The notes under the pieces: generated by a model
The model's database searches: none
The model's input: the letters and a program-made list of their open reading frames with translations, nothing else
Told to the model about the DNA's origin: nothing
Made by a program: the position numbers and the translations under genes
Shown: positions 36,931 to 45,244 of the stretch, one piece after another
How positions within the stretch are numbered: the first letter of the stretch is position 1
Layout: the number at the start of each line of letters is the position of its first letter
Assembly (NCBI GenBank): GCA_018675335.1
Contig: JABGYH010000003.1
Span: 109,197 to 173,196, forward strand
Length of the DNA: 64,000 nt
Origin: Candidatus Woesearchaeota archaeon
Lineage (GTDB): Archaea; Nanobdellota; Nanobdellia; Woesearchaeales; UBA11576
Reading direction: 5' to 3'

Positions 36931-38760
36931 TTAAACAGCAGTTTTGGCAAGTTCATCCGCTTCATGTGATGCAATATCTTTAGCAAGTTGTCTTTCAAAC
37001 AGATTAAATGCAACAGTGGTTTTAGATGGATCATATAATGCTTTTTCAATAAGTCTTCTTGCAAGAGGCACATATTCTTGTGATCCCTCCGCACCTTCAA
37101 TTTCTAACTGATCTAATTTTTCAACAAATCTTTGGTGCTGGAAATATTGTTTAACTTTTTCTCCCGCTCTTGCTAACAAAGTATTATTATGCAAAGCAGT
37201 TCTTCCCTGATAAGCGTAAGTCATATAACGAAATACCATTTGTTTATATGCAGACTTAATGTTTCCGTCAGATTGCGACAGTTGTGCTCTTAACTCGCAA
37301 TCACTAGCCTTACCAAGCGAGCCATTAAAACAAACTAAATCAAGAATTTCATCATATTCTCTTTTCAAATGTCTTCTCCAAACAGGAAGCACAAGAACTT
37401 TGTTCTCCGCAGATCTTCTTTTTTGAGATTTATTTTTAAATTGTACTGCAGTAATAGAATAACCAGGAATTCTTGCACGAGAAAAAATAAAATTTTTCCA
37501 AACTTCAACATCAGGTAAAGACTGTTCAGAATAAACTTTTTCTAATTTATCAATCATAATTTTATCTCGTTCCTCTTGAGAAGAAATAAATCCCCCATGA
37601 TCACTACCATCTGCCACTGCGTTTTTTCTATGTTGAGAATATAAAACTCGCACCATAAGACTCCTTCTTAAAACTTCAAAATCTTCTGGACTCGAAATAA
37701 AGTTTAAATATTGTTCTTCAACAACCTCACCAAATGCATCAACTGCTTTTTGTGCTGCCACAGGATCAATACCTGCTGGAAGTAAAGATAAATCTAAACC
37801 CTCCGAAGATAATCCTCTTTGTGCTAAATGATCAATTGCATCAGACGTTAATATTTTTCTATGTCTTGATTGAGTTTTATCTTTATCAAACAAAACATCT
37901 CTAATTAAATCAAGAATTGGTTGGGCAATTGGGGATTTAAAAGTTCCAAACTTAGCTTTTTGTTTATATGACCACCCAGATGTTTCACCATAAGTAAAAA
38001 AAGTTAAATCATATCGAAAAGGGCTTCCCTCATTTGTTAAAAAAAACTTTTTTTCAATACCATGATTTGCAATAACTGGCAATTCCAAATTTGCCATAAC
38101 TGTTAACGAATTATCCTGAAATCCATACTCATACATTAAACCAAACCTTCTTTTACCTAATGATTTATCAGAAACTCTTTGACGTGCAGACAATGTTTTT
38201 AGAGATCCTTTTGGAGTTCTTAAAACCATCAACCTTCTTAAAAGATCAGGTTCATCAATTTCTTCTAAATTACCAACAACTCTTTTAGTATGTAAAGTGA
38301 GTTCATTATCTTGAATGGTGATAAGTTTTTTTTCAAGATCATAAGTTACAGGACCATAAGTTGCATACATAGGGTCTATAATTACTCTTCTTTTATTTCC
38401 TACATCCACGTCAATAAAAGCATGATCTGAATCACCACTAATTCCAACATCACTAATATCTCCAGGCCCAACTTCTAAATCTCTTGCAATAAAAAACCTA
38501 GGATCTAGTTTCGCATGTTTTGCTGCAAAATATAACATTACAGCTCCCGGAAAACAAGAAGTTTTTCCTTCGATCTCATGAGGAAATGGAGAAAAAATAC
38601 CATCTTTAAAATTTTGTTCAAACCCATATTTAATCCTGTGCCAATCATATAATCCACGAGCTGCAACTTTTTTAGTGTGCCTTCTACCAGTTTTCATTTT
38701 GTCAGCAATCCAGGCTTCTGTTTTTGTTAGAAGTTCATCTAGGGTTTCTTGTCTACTCAT
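36931..38760 (-). CDS. Transglutaminase-like cysteine peptidase-fold protein
   Basis: 609 aa. Residues ~60-140 resemble a transglutaminase core: TSCFPGAVM (C69), SDHAFIDVD (H113) and RVIIDPMYATYG (D129) in the order and spacing of a Cys-His-Asp triad. Before it is a short helical stretch; after it ~470 residues of mixed fold, rich in Arg/Lys and with no motif that I can name. Such folds act as cysteine peptidases, amidases or protein cross-linkers. The gene is convergent with the VWA gene (37-bp gap) and 149 bp downstream of the NARG-repeat gene. No signal peptide, so cytosolic. Confidence 0.75.
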   Translation of the reverse strand: MSRQETLDELLTKTEAWIADKMKTGRRHTKKVAARGLYDWHRIKYGFEQNFKDGIFSPFPHEIEGKTSCFPGAVMLYFAAKHAKLDPRFFIARDLEVGPGDISDVGISGDSDHAFIDVDVGNKRRVIIDPMYATYGPVTYDLEKKLITIQDNELTLHTKRVVGNLEEIDEPDLLRRLMVLRTPKGSLKTLSARQRVSDKSLGKRRFGLMYEYGFQDNSLTVMANLELPVIANHGIEKKFFLTNEGSPFRYDLTFFTYGETSGWSYKQKAKFGTFKSPIAQPILDLIRDVLFDKDKTQSRHRKILTSDAIDHLAQRGLSSEGLDLSLLPAGIDPVAAQKAVDAFGEVVEEQYLNFISSPEDFEVLRRSLMVRVLYSQHRKNAVADGSDHGGFISSQEERDKIMIDKLEKVYSEQSLPDVEVWKNFIFSRARIPGYSITAVQFKNKSQKRRSAENKVLVLPVWRRHLKREYDEILDLVCFNGSLGKASDCELRAQLSQSDGNIKSAYKQMVFRYMTYAYQGRTALHNNTLLARAGEKVKQYFQHQRFVEKLDQLEIEGAEGSQEYVPLARRLIEKALYDPSKTTVAFNLFERQLAKDIASHEADELAKTAV

Positions 38761-38781
38761 TTTTCAAATGGGTTTTTCCTC

Positions 38782-38826
38782 AACAAAATAATTATGATTT
38801 ATTTTTAAAACAAAATAATTATGATT
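38782..38826. repeat. 18-bp direct repeat, two copies
   Basis: AACAAAATAATTATGATT occurs at 38782-38799 and again at 38809-38826 (27-bp period), between the transglutaminase-like gene and the NARG-repeat gene. Related CAAAATAATTA lies at 39370. Could be a regulatory element or AT-rich coincidence. Confidence 0.35.
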
Positions 38827-38909
38827 CAGTCTCAACACTAAATTATTATTAAATAAAGTTTAAAAATTCATTAATAAAAAAAATTAATAAAAAAAATAAT
38901 AGAAAAAAA

Positions 38910-39353
38910 TTATAACATATATTCTGTTCCCATACCAGGTGAAGCTCTACCTGCAGTAGGAGTTTTATCAGATTTAGCTGCCGCCTCTGCTTGTTTTTCT
39001 TCAACTTGCTCAGCCTCAGCACCTTTAATATGATAATGTTCCCAAACTTCAACAGTTTGATTAAATGCCGCAGGATCAATTCCAAATTCAGAAACTGCAC
39101 TAGCAATTGCTGCATCGTAAGTATCCCCTCTCGCATTAAGATTTGTTTTACCCACAGTCGCACCCTTATGAAGATAAACTCCAACTTCTCGCGCAACATA
39201 ATCTCCAAGGTCAACACCGAAACGTTCAGTAAATGCCGCTTTATCTTTATCAAGTTCAACTACTGCTGCATCGTATGACGCTCCAACTCCTCTTGCATTA
39301 TAAGGAATAATTTTGTCTTCTAAAGGTTGATCTGGTGTTTTATCATCTGCCAT
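38910..39353 (-). CDS. Small Ala-rich protein with two NARG repeats
   Basis: 147 aa, cytosolic, not recognised. Two imperfect repeats cover the body: YNARGVGASYDAAVVELDKD (about 18-37) and LNARGDTYDAAIASAVSEFG (about 72-91), each followed by an acidic/aromatic helix. The last 35 residues are a disordered Ala/Glu/Lys tail. Start ATG at 39353; no strong ribosome site. Located head to tail before the transglutaminase-like gene, so it may be a partner or substrate (inference). Confidence 0.65.
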   Translation of the reverse strand: MADDKTPDQPLEDKIIPYNARGVGASYDAAVVELDKDKAAFTERFGVDLGDYVAREVGVYLHKGATVGKTNLNARGDTYDAAIASAVSEFGIDPAAFNQTVEVWEHYHIKGAEAEQVEEKQAEAAAKSDKTPTAGRASPGMGTEYML

Positions 39354-39426
39354 TTTTTTCTATGCCTCGCAAAATAATTAATTTTTATTAGCTTAAAATA
39401 TAAGTTATTGATTAGAAAATTGAACT

Positions 39427-39466
39427 ACTATTTATAAGTTTTTCGGTTTTTTAGTTACTAAATAGT
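39427..39466. repeat. Inverted repeat in the divergent promoter region
   Basis: ACTATTTA (39427-39434) and TAAATAGT (39459-39466) are perfect inverted copies separated by 24 bp, between the NARG-repeat gene and the Tat lipoprotein gene. The left arm overlaps a TATA-like CTATTTATAA. Could be an operator; 8-bp arms are weak evidence. Confidence 0.3.
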
Positions 39467-39483
39467 GGTGACTAATGGCAATA

Positions 39484-39496
39484 CTTATAAATAAAC
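39484..39496 (+). promoter_or_regulatory. TATA box of the Tat lipoprotein gene
   Basis: CTTATAAATAAAC, centred about 33 bp before the ATG at 39522. Confidence 0.5.
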
Positions 39497-39521
39497 TCAA
39501 AACTAATAATAATTGAGATCC

Positions 39522-40682
39522 ATGGATAGACGAAACTTTCTAAAACTAATAAGGAATGGCACCCTAGTAGCAATTGCAGGCGCGAACGGAATTAATTGCT
39601 CAGGCATGCGAACAGATCCAAATTCAGAACAAATAGCAGACCAAGAGCTATCAAGAAGAATTGCAATACTAACACACAAACATCAATTAAAACAATTAGA
39701 TACTCATATCGGCCAAGAAAGTAAACTCGAACAAATTTTTCAAAGAGAATTTAATAATTGGCCAGACACAAATTTAAAAGTAAGATCAGCACCCGGCGCC
39801 GCACAACTAGATTACAATCAAATTCTTAACTCAATTAATGCAAGTGGAAACACTCCGGTTTCGATGTTATATCCCGGAGGCGGAGATGATATCACACCAA
39901 TACTTATGTTCCATTTAATGAATCAAGTTAGTGGAAACGCAGTTGGTTTACGTGCAGTTTATACAGAAATTGATGACTTAATGCCTGAGCAAATGAAACA
40001 ACAATTAGAATTATTAAAAACTGAAGGAGCACTTGATTTTAAATCTGAAACTGAAAAAAAACCAGAACTCAAAATACAAAAATTTCAAATTCAAACACCA
40101 ACAGGAGAATTTGAAATAGAATATCACATAAGAAAACCATCAGATCACTTTTTTACTCCAGAAGAAGCTGCAGCTGCAAATTTATTTCGAGATAATTACA
40201 GTACTGGCTCAGGATATTTTCAAGTTGATTTAATAGCACCCATGATTTTGCAAGGATATTCCCCCAATAAACCAATAGTAATTATGACTCCAGATTATGA
40301 TGATTTAGGTGATTATTACACTTACAGCACAACAGAATATGGTTCTTTAGTTTTACCAGACAGATTAATAACCAAAGAAGAATTAATGGAACTCGAAAAA
40401 ACAAAAGGACCACGACAATTATCATACCAAGCGAAAAAAAAGAATCTTCCAATAACTGAATTACCCTCAGACGTGAATTTATCTCGAGGCTATGTTGGGT
40501 GCAGTTGTGACGGATGCCAATATGAACTTAAAACAAAAGAACGCGAACCCCAAAAATCCAAATACACTTTACTATTACAACCACAAAATATTGAAGGAAT
40601 AAACGAAGATGATTTAAGCACTGCTTTATGGAGCGCATTTAAGACACAACCTGAAGTTTATATATGCATAGAAGGAAAATAA
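39522..40682 (+). CDS. Predicted twin-arginine lipoprotein of unknown function
   Basis: 386 aa. The N-terminus DRRNFLKL is a twin-arginine motif, followed by a hydrophobic stretch (TLVAIAGA) and GINC, a lipobox-like site, so the protein is likely exported folded and lipid-anchored. The mature part has a Gly-rich MLYPGGGDDITP segment near 110-120 and, near residue 320, a Cys trio GYVGCSCDGCQ that could bind metal. I do not recognise a family. The ATG at 39522 is preferred to an upstream TTG because of the RR motif and the TATA spacing. Divergent from the NARG-repeat gene. Confidence 0.7.
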   Translation: MDRRNFLKLIRNGTLVAIAGANGINCSGMRTDPNSEQIADQELSRRIAILTHKHQLKQLDTHIGQESKLEQIFQREFNNWPDTNLKVRSAPGAAQLDYNQILNSINASGNTPVSMLYPGGGDDITPILMFHLMNQVSGNAVGLRAVYTEIDDLMPEQMKQQLELLKTEGALDFKSETEKKPELKIQKFQIQTPTGEFEIEYHIRKPSDHFFTPEEAAAANLFRDNYSTGSGYFQVDLIAPMILQGYSPNKPIVIMTPDYDDLGDYYTYSTTEYGSLVLPDRLITKEELMELEKTKGPRQLSYQAKKKNLPITELPSDVNLSRGYVGCSCDGCQYELKTKEREPQKSKYTLLLQPQNIEGINEDDLSTALWSAFKTQPEVYICIEGK

Positions 40683-40705
40683 ATTAATTCTAACAAAACA
40701 CAAAA

Positions 40706-42121
40706 TTATTTCAATAATTCTCTAACTTCATGAATTTCTAAAAGATTAGTTCGTTTACGAATATTTAATGGATGAGCTGCCGTAATTAAAACTTTTTCAT
40801 CTTTTTTTACAAACTTATTTTTATACGCCTCTTTAACTGCAAACTTAATTAAATCCCCAGTAGAATGAATTCTATGCTCCATTGCAGGCGATAAAAGAAC
40901 AGGTTCTGCACCCCAAACAAGACTTAGTTGCCTCACAGTTTCGGAAACGGGAGTTACCGCAATAATATCTACATCCGGACGATACTTAGAAACAAGTTCA
41001 GCACTAAACCCACTATAAGTACACACAATAACTTTTTTAATTTTAGTTACTTTTGCAATATCAAAAACTGCCTTAGCAATTGCATCATCAGATTTTATGA
41101 TAGTATGTTTATGTTTTCCTAAAATTTTTGGCTCAATTTTTTCTGCAATCTTTCGCATAAACTTAACTGCTTGAAAAGGATATTTACCAATTGCAGTTTC
41201 TTCACTCAGCATTACTGCATCAGTACCGTCGAGAATAGCATTTGCAACATCGCTCGTTTCAGCTCTTGTTGGACGCTTGTTATACACCATAGTTTCTAAC
41301 ATTTGAGTTGCAGTAATAACTGGCTTTCCCGCCAAATTACATTGCTCAATAATAAATTTTTGAATAAGTGGAACATCTTCTAACGGAAGTTCAACGCCTA
41401 AGTCTCCTCTTGCAACCATGACTCCATCTGCAACACTCAAAATATCATAAAAATTATTTACGGCTTCCTGACACTCAATTTTTGCAATAACTTTTACGTG
41501 AGGATGAGATTTTGCAATTTTTTTAATTTCTAAAATATCCCTTCCACTCCTAGTAAAAGATGCCGCAATAAAATCAATTCCATGACGAAGACCAAAACGA
41601 ATATCCTGCTCATCTTTTTTTGTAATACTTTGAAGTTTAATTTTCTTTTTTGGAAGAGTCACACTTTTTTGATTACCCAAATCACCAGAACTAATAACTC
41701 TGCAAATAACATCTTTGCCCTTCACTTTTTCAACACGAAGTTCAATTAGCCCATCATCAATCAAAATAGGATCTCCCCGTTTCATTTGTTTTGGAAGAGG
41801 TGCGTACGTTACATGAACAACACTCGAATTACCAACAATTTTTCGAGTAGTAAGAGTAAACAATTGACCAACACTAAGATGAACATTATCGTGAATTAGA
41901 CCAGTTCTAACTTCAGGCCCTTTAGTATCTAATAAAATTCCAACACTGCGTGATGCAGATTTAATATGTTTAATCATTCCTGCGTATTGATCGTAATTAC
42001 CATGAGAAAAATTAATTCGAGCAATACTCATTCCTGCTTGCACTAGCTTCTTAATTTGTTTTAATGACTCGGTACCCGGACCAATCGTGCAAACAATTTT
42101 AGTTTTAGGAATAACAAACAC
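40706..42121 (-). CDS. pyk: Pyruvate kinase
   Basis: Last glycolytic step: phosphoenolpyruvate plus ADP to pyruvate plus ATP. Visible: TKIVCTIGPG, ARINFSHG, LLDTKGPEVRTG, a beta-barrel B domain, IAKIEC (catalytic Glu), MVARGDLGVELPLEDVP, ATQMLETM and SEETAIGKYP. Length 471 aa fits. The frame opens with GTG at 42121; an AGAGGTG just covers it, so the real start could be a few codons inside. A TATA element 30-35 bp upstream supports a very short leader. Mg2+ and K+ requirement is usual for the family. Confidence 0.95.
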   Translation of the reverse strand: MFVIPKTKIVCTIGPGTESLKQIKKLVQAGMSIARINFSHGNYDQYAGMIKHIKSASRSVGILLDTKGPEVRTGLIHDNVHLSVGQLFTLTTRKIVGNSSVVHVTYAPLPKQMKRGDPILIDDGLIELRVEKVKGKDVICRVISSGDLGNQKSVTLPKKKIKLQSITKKDEQDIRFGLRHGIDFIAASFTRSGRDILEIKKIAKSHPHVKVIAKIECQEAVNNFYDILSVADGVMVARGDLGVELPLEDVPLIQKFIIEQCNLAGKPVITATQMLETMVYNKRPTRAETSDVANAILDGTDAVMLSEETAIGKYPFQAVKFMRKIAEKIEPKILGKHKHTIIKSDDAIAKAVFDIAKVTKIKKVIVCTYSGFSAELVSKYRPDVDIIAVTPVSETVRQLSLVWGAEPVLLSPAMEHRIHSTGDLIKFAVKEAYKNKFVKKDEKVLITAAHPLNIRKRTNLLEIHEVRELLK

Positions 42122-42148
42122 CTCTTTATAAGTATAAAGACTGCGATT

Positions 42149-42160
42149 GTTTATAAATAT
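42149..42160 (-). promoter_or_regulatory. TATA box of the pyruvate kinase gene
   Basis: On the minus strand ATATTTATAAAC lies about 33 bp before the GTG start, agreeing with a short-leader transcript. Confidence 0.5.
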
Positions 42161-42183
42161 TTTGTGTTATTTTTTAGTAGAAG

Positions 42184-42711
42184 TTATTTAGAATAAAAAT
42201 CAATCATGTATTGAGGAATAATTTTTGCATCAACCATCCTATCAGTTTTGGATTTTACTGTTTGAAAAAATTCAGCTTCAGAAAAATGTTTTGCTTGATC
42301 ATCCAACATTTCCTTAATTGAATTCTCAGAACACGCGAAACTAAAAATTTCACCAGTAATTTCTTTTTGTTTAAACAGTTTAATATCCGAATCATTTTCA
42401 ATTAACATCGCATTGATTAAATTATGAGTTAACGTTAATGCAGTTGTTTTATGACTCCCATCACACATAATATATTTTACCTTAGGATTATCTTTGAAAA
42501 ACTTTTTTAGAGACACATTATGATTAATCGCAAACTCATTATCTTCACTTAATAACGGAAGTCCTAACGATATTGGAATAACTGGAGTTGGAGGTAATAA
42601 CTCAGGATTAGTTTTTGCAATCTTAAAATAGATTTTTAGAATATGTTCATTATGAACTGGAAAATCATTAGTAGTCATAATTTGTTCAGCAGATAAAGTT
42701 ATTAATTTCAT
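42184..42711 (-). CDS. ParB-like domain protein, uncharacterised
   Basis: 175 aa, cytosolic. The piece KYIMCDGSHKTTALTL matches the (I/V)xxDGxHRxxA core of the ParB/sulfiredoxin fold, followed by a strand/helix with LINAMLIEND. This fold covers DNA-partition ParB domains, nucleases and small-molecule enzymes; the usual Arg after His is Lys here. There is no DNA-binding HTH after it, so partitioning is unlikely. Function unknown. It is downstream of the EtfA gene region on the same strand but not obviously in that operon. Confidence 0.6.
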   Translation of the reverse strand: MKLITLSAEQIMTTNDFPVHNEHILKIYFKIAKTNPELLPPTPVIPISLGLPLLSEDNEFAINHNVSLKKFFKDNPKVKYIMCDGSHKTTALTLTHNLINAMLIENDSDIKLFKQKEITGEIFSFACSENSIKEMLDDQAKHFSEAEFFQTVKSKTDRMVDAKIIPQYMIDFYSK

Positions 42712-42807
42712 ATATCAATAGCTATTTATTCAGATTTATAAAAGTTATTCTTCTGATCTACTAAAACATAAAAAAAAGACCCATCATAATAACAATAAAC
42801 AAGAAAT

Positions 42808-43746
42808 TTATCTTTTTACTCTATCAATTTCATTAATGAACGACGGAAGAGCACGCCACATATCATCAACAATACAATAATCCGCGTGTTTGCAAATAGG
42901 CGCATCTTTTACATGATTAAATGCCACAATAATTTTACTATTTTGAATACCTTTCAAATGATCTTTAGAACCAGAAATTCCACAACCAATATACAGCAAA
43001 GGATTAATTTGACGACCTCTTTTACCCACTTGTTTTTCTTTATCTGCAAAACCCGCTTCAACTGCAGTATGAGTTGCACCGACGGTACCGCCAAGTTTTT
43101 CTGCAAGTAATTCAATCATCTTAAAATTACCTTTTTCTTTAACTCCGTAACCACCACAAACAACAATTTCTGCATTTTTTAATTTATTTTGAGCTTCTCG
43201 ATTTACTTCTTTTACTACAGTTTTCAAAACTGAACCCATGCTCTCAACATTTTCAACAGCACACTTTCTCCTCTTAAAAATTTTTACTGGTTGAGTATTT
43301 GGCAAAAGAGTAATAACTTGAATTAATGATTTGAATTGTAACGTTGCAAGATGAGACTCAAAACTTTTTTTAACTTCTAAAACTCCCTTTTCAGCAGTCA
43401 CATGACGACAATCAAATAATAAACCTGCACCAGTTTTTGCTGCAACTCTTGCCGCAAGATCATTACCTAAAATAGTTGAACCAATAATTACTGTGTGAGC
43501 TTTTTCTTTACTAACAAGATTTGCAAGAATATTTGAATATTGCTCAACATTATAATCTGCATGAATTAAATAAACTTTATCAGCACCAAGTCCTCCAAGA
43601 GCCTCAGCATTATTAATTTTTTCAAAAAGTACTAAAATTAAATTTCCCTTCATATCATTAGCAATATTTCGACCAGCAGAAATCGATTCTAAAGAACCCT
43701 TCTTAATTTTTCCTTTTTCAGATTGTGCAAAAACTAAAACATTCAT
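42808..43746 (-). CDS. etfA: Electron transfer flavoprotein, alpha subunit
   Basis: FAD-carrying subunit of ETF. The N-terminal half has the nucleotide-like fold (LVFAQSEKGKIKKGS); the C-terminal FAD domain shows VVCGGYGV, EAGFADKEKQVGKRGRQI, LYIGCGISGSKDHLKG, KIIVAFNHVKDAPICKHADY and a final WRALPSFI. Length 312 aa is normal. It follows etfB with a 2-bp gap and is the second gene of that operon. In the family GISG is usually preceded by a small residue; here it is Cys. ETF moves electrons between dehydrogenases and quinone or ferredoxin; its partner here is unclear. Confidence 0.93.
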   Translation of the reverse strand: MNVLVFAQSEKGKIKKGSLESISAGRNIANDMKGNLILVLFEKINNAEALGGLGADKVYLIHADYNVEQYSNILANLVSKEKAHTVIIGSTILGNDLAARVAAKTGAGLLFDCRHVTAEKGVLEVKKSFESHLATLQFKSLIQVITLLPNTQPVKIFKRRKCAVENVESMGSVLKTVVKEVNREAQNKLKNAEIVVCGGYGVKEKGNFKMIELLAEKLGGTVGATHTAVEAGFADKEKQVGKRGRQINPLLYIGCGISGSKDHLKGIQNSKIIVAFNHVKDAPICKHADYCIVDDMWRALPSFINEIDRVKR

Positions 43747-43748
43747 TT

Positions 43749-44468
43749 TTAGATAACCTTTTCTTCATCTTTTAAAATACTAACTAAATGAGGTATTTCA
43801 TCACGAGTAAAAAACTTTTGTTTACGAGCTGGATGATCTTCTAATTTTACCAACTCAACTTTAGGATGAGCAGTTGCAGCATCTTCAGTTTCAACACGCT
43901 TAAATTGTGCCTTTAAAAGTTTCAATAACGAAGACTTAGGAAGATCAGTTCGTTCATGATCAAATTCAACAACACACGGAAGTGAAGTTAAAATCTTTTC
44001 AACACCAACATCAGATTTACGATTTAGAGTAACATCATCGTCTTCAATTTTAATATTTCTACAATTAGTAACACAAGGAAGATTAATCATCTCAGCAGTA
44101 ATTTGAGGAAGCCCATTAATTAAATTAGCATCATTTTTACCAAACAAAACTAAATCAAATTCTTTATCATTAAGAAAATTACCAAATGCAGTCGCAATAC
44201 TAAATGCATCCGCAGTTTCAAATGTTTCATCATCTACAAGCAAATGCACTGCACTATCAATATCCCCTGAAATAAGCTTACGAATCGCAGGCTCAACATA
44301 CTTAGGACCAAAAACTGCTAAAGTAACACTACCTTCAAACTGATGCTTAAGCAAAATTGCAGTTTCGAGAACGCCACTATCAAACGCACTAAGCTTAACC
44401 TTCTGTAATTTATCAGGATCAAACTCTGCATGATTCGGCAACAATGAAGCAAATACAAAAATATTCAT
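43749..44468 (-). CDS. etfB: Electron transfer flavoprotein, beta subunit
   Basis: 239 aa, pairs with EtfA. Visible: DSGVLETAILLKHQFEGSVTLAVFGP, the conserved DLVLFGKNDAN (cofactor contact region), LPQITAEMINLPCVTNC and LPCVVEFDHERT. It opens the etfB-etfA operon. An ETF pair next to a ferredoxin gene fits either fatty-acid/amino-acid oxidation or flavin-based bifurcation, but no acyl-CoA dehydrogenase, FixC or FixX is seen in the window. Confidence 0.9.
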   Translation of the reverse strand: MNIFVFASLLPNHAEFDPDKLQKVKLSAFDSGVLETAILLKHQFEGSVTLAVFGPKYVEPAIRKLISGDIDSAVHLLVDDETFETADAFSIATAFGNFLNDKEFDLVLFGKNDANLINGLPQITAEMINLPCVTNCRNIKIEDDDVTLNRKSDVGVEKILTSLPCVVEFDHERTDLPKSSLLKLLKAQFKRVETEDAATAHPKVELVKLEDHPARKQKFFTRDEIPHLVSILKDEEKVI

Positions 44469-44635
44469 CTTAACTCTTTTAAACCTCGTTTTAAATACTA
44501 ATCTTGATTAAATAAGCTTAAACAGATCATAAAAATAAAAAGATCAGGTTGTATTTAAATTTATTGAGACTGTAATTTATTAAATAAACATTAAAGAAAC
44601 AAAAAAATAAAGAAAATAATTAATTTTTAGAAGAA

Positions 44636-44830
44636 TTATTGCTCTTCAATAGAAATGCATGAAACAGGACATTGATCTACTGCATCTTGATTTGTTCCAA
44701 GTTCAGCTAACTCAGTATTTTTTGCAGAAGACTTTCCATCATCCTTCATTTCCCAGTTATCACAAACTTTCGCACACATGCCACAACCTATGCACATATC
44801 TCTGTTATGAACTATCTTGTACTTTGCCAT
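44636..44830 (-). CDS. Single-cluster [4Fe-4S] ferredoxin
   Basis: 64 aa electron carrier. Cluster ligands CIGCGMC plus the distant C in CPVSC form one [4Fe-4S]; two further Cys (in CAKVC and CPVSC) match the extra disulfide of Pyrococcus-type ferredoxins. Acidic C-terminal end. Located between the ETF operon and a glutaredoxin on the same strand. Likely to feed or drain the ETF or a reductase. Ribosome site GAGGT upstream of the ATG. Confidence 0.92.
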   Translation of the reverse strand: MAKYKIVHNRDMCIGCGMCAKVCDNWEMKDDGKSSAKNTELAELGTNQDAVDQCPVSCISIEEQ

Positions 44831-44872
44831 TTTAGTTACCTCTTTTTTAAGTTAATAAAAAAAATTTGATAA

Positions 44873-45106
44873 TTAAAGTCCAAGTTTTGCTTTAAGTGCC
44901 TCTTTGTTAAAACCAACAATAATTTCACCATCGAGTTCTACCTGAGGAACACTCATAGCACCACTACGAGCAACAATTTCTTGAGCTTTTTTACGATCAG
45001 CCATAAGATTTACTTCTTTAAATTCAACCTTGTTCTCTTTAAGAAAATTCTTCAATAAAGAACAAGCACTACAACCTGGAGCTGTATACACAATAACATC
45101 CACCAT
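44873..45106 (-). CDS. Glutaredoxin-like protein (CSAC active site)
   Basis: 77 aa, thioredoxin fold. Active site CSAC (13-16) after VIVYTAPG, with the cis-proline loop MSVPQVELDGE and a GFNKEAL helix. This is the NrdH/mini-glutaredoxin size class, usually reduced by thioredoxin reductase or glutathione; archaea mostly lack glutathione, so trxB at 1 kb is a plausible reductant. A GGGGGT site precedes the ATG. Tandem with the ferredoxin gene. Confidence 0.9.
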   Translation of the reverse strand: MVDVIVYTAPGCSACSLLKNFLKENKVEFKEVNLMADRKKAQEIVARSGAMSVPQVELDGEIIVGFNKEALKAKLGL

Positions 45107-45209
45107 TTTTTGTACCCCCTAATAAAGATATTAAACAGGTTTAAGTTTATAAAATTTGCTGAAATAAGTTAAAAACCCATTAGATATTACCACACTAGAA
45201 TATAAAGAA

Positions 45210-45220
45210 ATATTTAAATA
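45210..45220 (+). promoter_or_regulatory. TATA box of the 48-aa Cys-rich protein gene
   Basis: ATATTTAAATA centred about 30 bp before the ATG at 45245; predicts a leaderless transcript and supports this very short gene. Confidence 0.5.
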
Positions 45221-45244
45221 CCAGCTCAAATTTGATTATATAAA

